64,000 bases of DNA from Roseitranquillus sp963749675 (lineage in GTDB: Bacteria > Pseudomonadota > Alphaproteobacteria > Rhodobacterales > Rhodobacteraceae): positions 372,001 to 436,000 of the forward strand of contig CAVVNT010000001.1 in assembly GCA_963749675.1 (NCBI GenBank), read 5' to 3'. Both the position numbers and the translations under genes were made by a program. The notes beneath the pieces were generated by a model that worked only from the letters and a program-made list of their open reading frames with translations, was not told where the DNA came from and ran no database searches. This document shows positions 57,807-64,000 of the stretch, piece by piece (the first letter of the stretch is position 1; every line of letters starts with the position of its first letter).

Positions 57807-58847
57807 ATGACCGACACGCTGACGATCCGCCGGCCTGACGATTGGCACCTGCATTTGCGCGATGGCGCGGTCCTGTCGGCCGTGCTGCCAGCCACCGCCG
57901 AAGTCTTCGGCCGCGCCATCATCATGCCCAATCTCGTGCCGCCTGTCGTCACCGCCGCCGACGCGGCGGAATATCGCGACCGGATCCTGTCGGAGAAGCC
58001 CAAGGGGTCCGCATTTCGGCCGCTGATGACCCTGTACCTGACCGAGGAGACGGAGGTGCGCGACCTGCGCGCCGCGGCCGAGATCGGCCTCATCACCGCG
58101 GTCAAGCTATATCCGGCAGGCGCGACGACGAACTCCGCCTCGGGCGTGAGGGACCTGTCGCGGGTGATGCGGGTTCTGGAGAACATGGCGCAGATCGGCC
58201 TGCCACTCTGCATCCACGGCGAGGTCACGGACCCCGAAATCGACATCTTCGACCGGGAAGCGGTCTTCATCGAAACTGTCCTCGACCCGCTGCGCCGCCG
58301 ACTGCCGGAGCTTCGCATCGTGCTGGAGCATGTCACGACGAAAGATGGCGTCGAGTATGTCGGCGGGGCCGACGGTAATCTGGCCGGCACGATCACGGTG
58401 CACCACCTGGTGCTGAACCGGACGCACCTGCTCGCCGGAGGGATCAGGCCCCATTATTACTGCCTGCCGGTCGCCAAGCGCGAGCGTCACCGGCTGGCCC
58501 TCCGGGCCGCCGCGACCTCAGGCGATCCGAGGTTCTTCCTCGGCACCGACAGCGCGCCGCACGTCGATGCGGCCAAGGAGGCGGCCTGCGGCTGTGCCGG
58601 ATGCTACACCGCGCCCTTGGCCCTGCCGCTGACCGCGCATGCCTTCGACGAGGAGGGGGCGCTGGACCGCCTTGAGCGGTTCGTCTCCCTGCACGGGCCT
58701 CGCTGGTACGGTCTGCCGCCGAACGAGGACACGGTGACGTTGGCGCGTGGCCATGTTCCCGTCCCCACGAAAACGGAAACGGCCCAGGGGCCGATCACGA
58801 CATTCGACCCCGGCTTTGCAGTCGGCTGGCACATCACGCAGGGTTGA
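57807..58847 (+). CDS. pyrC: Dihydroorotase
   Basis: 346 residues, class II dihydroorotase of the E. coli type. Zn ligands in DDWHLHLRDGAVLSAV (HxH), the carbamylated Lys in AVKLYPAGATTNSASG, further His in CIHGEVTD and LEHVTTKDG, and the catalytic Asp in FFLGTDSAPHVDAAKEAACG. It closes the ring of carbamoyl aspartate in pyrimidine synthesis. pyrE follows about 120 bases later, probably in the same operon. Confidence 0.96.
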   Translation: MTDTLTIRRPDDWHLHLRDGAVLSAVLPATAEVFGRAIIMPNLVPPVVTAADAAEYRDRILSEKPKGSAFRPLMTLYLTEETEVRDLRAAAEIGLITAVKLYPAGATTNSASGVRDLSRVMRVLENMAQIGLPLCIHGEVTDPEIDIFDREAVFIETVLDPLRRRLPELRIVLEHVTTKDGVEYVGGADGNLAGTITVHHLVLNRTHLLAGGIRPHYYCLPVAKRERHRLALRAAATSGDPRFFLGTDSAPHVDAAKEAACGCAGCYTAPLALPLTAHAFDEEGALDRLERFVSLHGPRWYGLPPNEDTVTLARGHVPVPTKTETAQGPITTFDPGFAVGWHITQG

Positions 58848-58968
58848 GCTCCAGCACTCAGCCGAAATCGCTGATGTCATCAGAGGAATAGCGTCGTCAC
58901 TGCCCGGCCGATTGCGCACGGCCCGGCACCCGCCTAGACCAAGTGGCGACCGCGTCAGAGGCACGCCC

Positions 58969-59646
58969 ATGATTCCGACAGCTTTCCCGCCGCCCGAGAC
59001 GATATCGCGCCTCACCGCGGGAATGTTGCTCGAGACGGAATCGGTGAACTTCCGGCCGGATGATCCCTACATCCTGGCCTCCGGTCTGCCATCCCCGACC
59101 TACATCGACTGTCGCCGCCTGATCGGCTTTCCGCGCGTGCGGTCGGCACTGATGGATTTCATGGCGGCGACCGTGCTGCGCGATGCGGGGTTCGAGGCAT
59201 TCGACATCGTCGCCGGCGGCGAGACGGCCGGGATCCCGTTCGCGGCCCTGCTGGCGGAGCGGCTGGCGCTGCCGATGGCCTACGTCCGCAAGAAGCCCAA
59301 GGGCTATGGCCGCAACGCGCGGATCGAAGGACCGATGGCCGAGGGGCAGCGCGTCCTGCTGGTCGAGGATCTCGCCACCGATGGCGGCTCCAAGCTGTCC
59401 TTCATCGACGCGATCCGTGAGACCGGCGCGACGTGCGCGCACACGGCCGTCCTGTTCTCCTACGGTATCTTCCCCGAGACGGTGCCGACGCTCGCCCGCC
59501 ATGGCGTGACGCTGCACGCACTCTGTACGTGGGCTGATGTCCTCGCGGAGGCGAAAGATCGGGAGAGTTTTGACGGCGCGACACTCGTGGGAGTTGAGGC
59601 GTTCCTCACCGATCCTCGGGCATGGCAATCCGCCCGCTCGGCTTGA
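58969..59646 (+). CDS. pyrE: Orotate phosphoribosyltransferase
   Basis: 225 residues from the ATG at 58969. The substrate segment is FRPDDPYILASGLPSPTYID, the flexible loop AYVRKKPKGYGRNARIEG, and the PRPP-binding motif VLLVEDLATDGGSKLSF. It converts orotate to OMP. Paired with pyrC. Confidence 0.95.
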   Translation: MIPTAFPPPETISRLTAGMLLETESVNFRPDDPYILASGLPSPTYIDCRRLIGFPRVRSALMDFMAATVLRDAGFEAFDIVAGGETAGIPFAALLAERLALPMAYVRKKPKGYGRNARIEGPMAEGQRVLLVEDLATDGGSKLSFIDAIRETGATCAHTAVLFSYGIFPETVPTLARHGVTLHALCTWADVLAEAKDRESFDGATLVGVEAFLTDPRAWQSARSA

Positions 59647-59805
59647 GGATCCGCGGCTAACTTTTTGCCGCCGCGGGGAGAACCATATCTATCCACAGAC
59701 TGTCCCCGCGAACATACATTTTGCGTTCGGGGCGCTGTTGGGACTAACCTCCTTCGTGAACGGCGGAGGACACGCCGCAGGCAGCGAGCAGCGCCAGGGG
59801 GGCGA

Positions 59806-61293
59806 ATGAACGAGATCTCCCGGATCGAGGACAGGCAAGCAGAGGACGGGGCCGGGAAGGTTCCGCACGACATCGAGGCCGAGCAGCAACTGCTGGGAGC
59901 GTTGCTGACCGACAACGATGTCTATGACAGGATCGCGAATCTTGTCGCGCCGCACCATTTCTACGACCCCGTCCATGCCGACATCTTTCGCGAGGCAGCG
60001 CAGAAGATCAGCGCCAACGCGCTCGCATCTCCCGTCACGCTCCGCCCGGTGCTCGAGACGCACGAGGGGCTGAAGCAGCTCGGAGGGCCGCAGTACCTCC
60101 TGCGGCTGGCGGGCGCCGCGATCGCCACCTTCGCCGCGCGCGACTACGCGGTGATGATCCGAGATCTTGCGCTCAGGCGGGCGCTGGTGCGGATCGGCGG
60201 CGACGTGGCGGCGCGCGCCGCCGATTTCAGCAAGGACAACGACCCGCCGGCGCAGATCGTCAAGGCCGAGCAGGCGCTCTACGAACTCGCCGAAGAGGGT
60301 GGCACCGCACGCGGGTTCCAGTCGTTCCTCTCCGCTGTCCGTGATGCGGTGCAGGTCGCGAACGCAGCCTACATGCGCGATGGCGGACTTGCCGGACTGT
60401 CCACCGGGTTCACCGACATCGACCGTAAGCTCGGCGGACTCCACCGCTCCGACCTGCTGATTCTCGCCGGCCGGCCGTCGATGGGAAAGACGTCGCTGGC
60501 CACCAACATCGCGTTCAACGTCGCGAAGGCCTACAAGACAGGAACATTGCCGGACGGCACCACGGGCGCGATCGACGGCGGCGTGGTCGGGTTCTTCTCG
60601 CTGGAGATGTCGGCGGAGCAGCTCGCTGCGCGGATCCTCTCGGAAGCGTCCCAAGTCCCGTCCGAGCAGATCCGCCGCGGCGACATGACGGAGGCCGAGT
60701 TCCGCCGTTTCGTCGAGGCGGCCAAGGCGCTGGAGGCATGTCCCCTCCACATCGACGACACGCCGGCGCTGCCGATCGGGCAGCTTGCGGCGCGGGCGCG
60801 GCGACTGAAGCGCGAGCGGGGTCTAGACGCTCTCGTCGTCGACTACCTCCAGCTCGTCCGCGCCTCCACCGCGCGCGACAATCGCGTGAATGAGGTCAGC
60901 GAGATCACGCAGGGTCTCAAGGCCATTGCCAAGGAGCTGGATATTCCCGTGGTCGCCCTGTCGCAGCTTTCCCGCCAGGTCGAGCAGCGGGAGGACAAGC
61001 GTCCACAGCTATCGGACCTCCGCGAATCGGGCTCGATCGAACAGGACGCAGACGTCGTCATGTTCGTCTTCCGCGAGGAATATTATGCAGAGAGGGAGGA
61101 GCCTTCGGGCGACAAGCTTGAGGAAATGGCCAAGTGGCAGGAGCGGATGGAGCGCCTACACGGCCGTGCCGAGCTCATCATCGGCAAGCAGCGCCACGGC
61201 CCGATCGGCACCGTCGACTTGTCCTTTGAAGGCCGCTTCACCCGCTTCGGCAACCTCGTGAAGCCTTGGCAATCGGGGGACGGCTTCGGTTGA
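59806..61293 (+). CDS. dnaB: Replicative DNA helicase DnaB
   Basis: 495 residues from the ATG at 59806 (CAGGGGGGCGA ribosome site). The N-terminal domain starts VPHDIEAEQQLLGALLTDND. The RecA-like domain has Walker A LILAGRPSMGKTSLATNIAF, GFFSLEMSAEQLAARIL, Walker B LDALVVDYLQLV, ALSQLSRQVEQREDKRP and DLRESGSIEQDADVVMFVFR. It is the hexameric helicase of the replication fork. The intein sites (Walker A and DLRESG regions) are uninterrupted. Confidence 0.97.
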   Translation: MNEISRIEDRQAEDGAGKVPHDIEAEQQLLGALLTDNDVYDRIANLVAPHHFYDPVHADIFREAAQKISANALASPVTLRPVLETHEGLKQLGGPQYLLRLAGAAIATFAARDYAVMIRDLALRRALVRIGGDVAARAADFSKDNDPPAQIVKAEQALYELAEEGGTARGFQSFLSAVRDAVQVANAAYMRDGGLAGLSTGFTDIDRKLGGLHRSDLLILAGRPSMGKTSLATNIAFNVAKAYKTGTLPDGTTGAIDGGVVGFFSLEMSAEQLAARILSEASQVPSEQIRRGDMTEAEFRRFVEAAKALEACPLHIDDTPALPIGQLAARARRLKRERGLDALVVDYLQLVRASTARDNRVNEVSEITQGLKAIAKELDIPVVALSQLSRQVEQREDKRPQLSDLRESGSIEQDADVVMFVFREEYYAEREEPSGDKLEEMAKWQERMERLHGRAELIIGKQRHGPIGTVDLSFEGRFTRFGNLVKPWQSGDGFG

Positions 61294-61607
61294 CCGAGGT
61301 CCCGGAGATGTTTTTTTGAGGCGCCTTTCGCCGAAGCGGACCCGTACGGTTCGCTCCCACCGTATGGCCGACAAAGCAGCGGGACAGTGGCAAGACCCGC
61401 CGTCGCCAAGCGCCGCAGGCACAGTAGGAGGGGGGCAAAGCTGCATCACATTCGCTTGAGGAAATTGCAGTTTCGCTCCAGCACACGCAGAACCCGATTT
61501 TCGTCGAACTTTCCGCGGTCTGCTAACCTCTGAGTAAGGAATTCCGTACCAGACAGGACGCAGTGACCGCGGAACTCGCAACGCGGCATGTTTGGGGGAA
61601 ATTGCCG
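61294..61607. other. Spacer between dnaB and the LuxR-type gene
   Basis: About 310 bases. A seven-T run occurs at 61310-61316 after a short weak stem (cttcggt/accgagg, 61283 onward), which may be the dnaB terminator. The remainder shows no gene I can support; the promoter of the LuxR-type gene should lie in its right half. Confidence 0.4.
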
Positions 61608-62567
61608 ATGAACTGGTTTGCCGAGATGCTCGACGATCTCATCGCTCAGAACGAGCGGATGGATAGTGAAACTGCGGTCGAGCTGCGCCGCGCCCGCGAC
61701 AGGATCGCCAAGGAGGTCGGTTTTCCGCCTCGCAACAATGCCACGGAAACGCTGCAGCGCCAGATCGAAGACGCCGAAACACTGGACCAAGTGGCGGGGA
61801 TCTTCGGAACCATGCCGCGGGAGTTCGGCTTCGACGAGGCAACTCTCATCGTTCTGAACGAGGGCGGCCGTTACCTGTCGCGCCGCGTCCTGTCGAGCCT
61901 GCCCGAGGAATGGTGGGAGGACTACAACGGTCTGCGCCTCTTCGATGCCGACCCGATCATTCAGGGCATCCTCTCGCAGGAGCACGAGCTCTACATGGAC
62001 GAGCTCATCCCGACGCACGACGCCCCGATGCGCTACCTCAAGGCGGCACAGGCCAGGGGCATCGGCACAAACGGCGTGATCTACAGGATCGACTATCCCA
62101 CCGGCATGTCGGCGGCGGTGATCCTGAACACGCTGCGCACGCCGGACTTCGCGCGCCGCCAATTCCGCAAGTACCGCGACGATCTGCAGGCGCTTGCCTA
62201 TGCGACCTGCGACGCGCTCGTCTACTTCTCGCAGGTCGGCGTATCGTCGACGACCCAGCTCGCCGCCGAGGAAATCCGGTTCCTGCGGCTCGTCGCCCTC
62301 AGCGAAGACCCGGCGCGCGCGCTGTCGATGGATTGCCGATACGGGTCCGCCAAGACGATCCAGATGCAAATCGTCCGCAAGCTCGGCGTCAAGTCGATCT
62401 TCCAGGCTGTCCTCATCGCGGCGCGGCGCGGCCTCCTCGACGCGGCTATCTACGACCCGTCCGAGATCGTCGCCACTCGGCCGAAGGTCGCTGGCTGGGA
62501 TTTCGCGATGGACCTCCAGCTGCCGGCGGCTGCGGAAGAGGAAGAGGCCTACCTGAAGAGCGCCTAG
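61608..62567 (+). CDS. LuxR-type autoinducer-binding regulator
   Basis: 319 residues from the ATG at 61608 (TTTGGGGGAAATT upstream); a GTG at 61563 would add 15 residues. The autoinducer-binding domain has the conserved Trp, Tyr and Asp-Pro in WWEDYNGLRLFDADPII. The C-terminal part AAEEIRFLRLVALSEDPARA and SAKTIQMQIVRKLGVKSIFQ is a divergent GerE-type helix-turn-helix. An N-terminal extension of about 60 residues precedes the sensor domain. No luxI-type synthase is in the window, so it is an orphan (solo) receptor or has its synthase elsewhere. Converges with the ABC exporter gene, 6 bases apart. Confidence 0.78.
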   Translation: MNWFAEMLDDLIAQNERMDSETAVELRRARDRIAKEVGFPPRNNATETLQRQIEDAETLDQVAGIFGTMPREFGFDEATLIVLNEGGRYLSRRVLSSLPEEWWEDYNGLRLFDADPIIQGILSQEHELYMDELIPTHDAPMRYLKAAQARGIGTNGVIYRIDYPTGMSAAVILNTLRTPDFARRQFRKYRDDLQALAYATCDALVYFSQVGVSSTTQLAAEEIRFLRLVALSEDPARALSMDCRYGSAKTIQMQIVRKLGVKSIFQAVLIAARRGLLDAAIYDPSEIVATRPKVAGWDFAMDLQLPAAAEEEEAYLKSA

Positions 62568-62573
62568 GCGGCG

Positions 62574-64000
62574 CTACGCCGCCTCCGCCTCCTCGGCGGC
62601 CTGGCGCTGCCACAGCGCCGCGTAGCGCTCACCGCGGACCAGAAGCTCCTCGTGGCGGCCCTGCTCGACGATCCGACCATCCTGCAGCACGACGATCCTG
62701 TCGGCATCGACCACTGTCGAGAGCCTGTGTGCGATGACAATGACACTGCGGCCACGACTCATGGCACGCAGCTCCGACTGGATCTCGCCCTCCGTCTCGG
62801 AGTCGAGCGCCGACGTCGCCTCGTCGAGCAGCAGGATCGGCGGATCCTTCAGTAGCGTGCGCGCGATGCCCACGCGCTGCTTCTCGCCCCCCGAGAGCTT
62901 TAGCCCGCGCTCACCGACCTGCGTGCCGTATCCCTCGGGCAGGCTCTGCACGAAGTCGTGGATCTTGGCCGCCCGTGCCGCCCCTTCGACCTCGGTATCA
63001 GTCGCGCCGGGACGGCCATAGGCGATGTTGTACCGGATCGTGTCGTTGAAGAGCACCGTGTCCTGTGGGACGACCCCGACGGCGTCGTGCAGGCTTTCCT
63101 GCGCAATATCGCGCACGTCCTGCCCGTCGATCCTCAGCGCGCCGCCGCTGACGTCGTAGAAGCGGAACAGAAGGCGACCGATCGTGGACTTTCCCGCCCC
63201 TGTGGGGCCGACGATGGCGACCGTCTCTCCAGGACCGACGCGGAGGGAGACGCCCTTGAGGATCGGCCGTGCCTCGTCGTAGCCGAAGTACACGTTGTCG
63301 AAGACGACTTCTCCGCCGGCCACCTCCAACGCCCGCGCGCCGGGCTTGTCGCTGACCTCGGCCGGCTGCTCGAGCAGGTCGAACATGTCGGCCATGTCGA
63401 TCAGAGCCTGACGGATCTCGCGATAGACCGTGCCGAGGAAGTTCAGCGGCATGGTGATCTGGATCATGTAGGCGTTGACCATGACGAAGTCGCCGACGGT
63501 CAGCGCGCCCGACTGAACGCCGGCCGCCGCCATGACCATGACGATCACCAGACCACTGGTGATCAGGAGCGACTGCCCGAAGTTCAGGAACGCAAGGCTG
63601 TAGCTCGTCTTGAGCGCGGCTTGCTCGTATCCAGCCATCGCCTGATCGTAGCGGCCGGCCTCGCGCCCCTCGGCACCGAAGTACTTCACGGTCTCGAAGT
63701 TGAGCAGGCTGTCGATCGCCTTCTGATTGGCGTCCGTGTCCTGCTCGTTCATCTGACGACGGATCTGCACCCGCCATTCCGTCACCTTGAACGTGAACCA
63801 GACGTAGAGGACGATCGTCACGGCCACGACGATCAGGTAGCGGACGTCGAATACCCAGGCGAGCACCACCGCAATCAGCAGAAGCTCCAGAATCAGCGGA
63901 CCAATCGAGAAGAGCAGGAACCGCAGCAGGAATTCCACGCCCTTCACGCCACGCTCGATGATGCGACTGAGCCCACCGGTCCGTCGCGTCAGGTGATAGC
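62574..64000 (-). CDS. ATM1-type ABC exporter (partial, N-terminus outside the window)
   Basis: At least 475 residues; the gene begins beyond 64000. The visible part starts in the middle of the membrane domain (GVEFLLRFLLFSIGPLILEL, FTFKVTEWRVQIRRQMNEQD, NFETVKYFGAEGREAGRYDQ) and has a full ATPase domain: Walker A VAIVGPTGAGKSTIGRLLFR, signature LSGGEKQRVGIA, Walker B ILLLDEATSALDSET. The NEQDTDANQKAIDSLLNFET-like region marks the ATM1/HMT1 group, which exports glutathione-linked or sulfur species and in bacteria aids metal tolerance or Fe-S homeostasis. Confidence 0.9.
   Translation of the reverse strand, partial: YHLTRRTGGLSRIIERGVKGVEFLLRFLLFSIGPLILELLLIAVVLAWVFDVRYLIVVAVTIVLYVWFTFKVTEWRVQIRRQMNEQDTDANQKAIDSLLNFETVKYFGAEGREAGRYDQAMAGYEQAALKTSYSLAFLNFGQSLLITSGLVIVMVMAAAGVQSGALTVGDFVMVNAYMIQITMPLNFLGTVYREIRQALIDMADMFDLLEQPAEVSDKPGARALEVAGGEVVFDNVYFGYDEARPILKGVSLRVGPGETVAIVGPTGAGKSTIGRLLFRFYDVSGGALRIDGQDVRDIAQESLHDAVGVVPQDTVLFNDTIRYNIAYGRPGATDTEVEGAARAAKIHDFVQSLPEGYGTQVGERGLKLSGGEKQRVGIARTLLKDPPILLLDEATSALDSETEGEIQSELRAMSRGRSVIVIAHRLSTVVDADRIVVLQDGRIVEQGRHEELLVRGERYAALWQRQAAEEAEAA

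Noticed and set aside
59806..61293. Intein or insertion in dnaB
   Set aside because: The usual intein sites are continuous and the protein has normal length.
1..64000. CRISPR arrays, rRNA genes, riboswitches and phage clusters
   Set aside because: No regularly spaced repeats, rRNA sequence or convincing riboswitch folds were noticed by eye; the only phage-type gene is the single DUF1353 gene.

Overview
The window looks like the chromosome of a GC-rich alphaproteobacterium, most probably of the order Rhodobacterales (Roseobacter/Rhodobacter type). The evidence is the gene content and order: rpmH-rnpA-yidD with yidC-MOSC-engB-argB nearby, an aapJQMP transporter, a GapR (DUF2312) protein, a FliM-like SpoA protein without a flagellar cluster, an ScfR-type XRE regulator, AcuI, and an ATM1-type exporter. 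Many gene junctions are 4-base ATGA or GTGA overlaps, so translational coupling is the rule here. This is inferred from recognised families; no database search was made.

Region by region. 1-2.6 kb: a periplasmic binding protein and a frameshifted exported PRC-barrel gene. 2.9-7.5 kb: a signalling island (XRE/ScfR regulator, receiver-only response regulator, small two-helix membrane protein, Na+/solute-symporter-type histidine kinase), followed by a FliM-like protein and small conserved genes up to gapR. 10.1-15.2 kb: an IS graveyard with remains of IS3, IS30, IS66 (two pieces), IS481 and IS110 elements. 15.3-19.8 kb: the aapJQMP general amino acid ABC transporter. 19.8-28.2 kb: a minus-strand housekeeping block (SixA-like phosphatase, argB, engB, acetyltransferase, MOSC protein, yidC, degenerate GGDEF protein, ttcA, yidD, rnpA, rpmH), interrupted by one plus-strand DUF1353 gene. 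28.4-32 kb: a TVP38/TMEM64 protein, a mercuric-reductase-like flavoprotein, a histidine kinase and tRNA-Arg(ACG). 32-36 kb: a second IS cluster (IS5-type with perfect ends, an inverted IS5 remnant, an IS630 fragment, an IS1634-type element). 36-48.7 kb: stress and metabolism genes (large catalase, CDF metal exporter, class V aminotransferase, BCCT transporter, DUF2182/DUF1326/DinB, AcuI, PotD-like protein, VIT-family gene, Hsp20). 48.7-57.8 kb: a nine-gene nqrABCDEF-apbE-nqrM-CBS operon read leftwards, facing a pentaheme cytochrome c gene and a cation/proton antiporter read rightwards. 57.8-64 kb: pyrC, pyrE, dnaB, a LuxR-type receptor and the C-terminal part of an ATM1-like ABC exporter cut by the window edge.

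The most unusual region is the NQR locus. NqrC keeps its flavinylation motif, ApbE and NqrM are encoded, and NqrD, NqrE and NqrF keep their metal-binding cysteines. NqrB, however, is only 268 residues long and lacks the loop that normally carries its covalently bound FMN. The divergent neighbour is an exported five-heme cytochrome with EF-hand-like loops, followed 6 bases later by an antiporter. Together this suggests a variant sodium pump whose electron outlet may differ from the textbook quinone route.

A caution: besides the frameshifted transposases, at least three ordinary genes (PRC-barrel, DUF1326, VIT family) carry apparent single-base frameshifts. These may be real decay or sequence errors, and read-level checking would decide.
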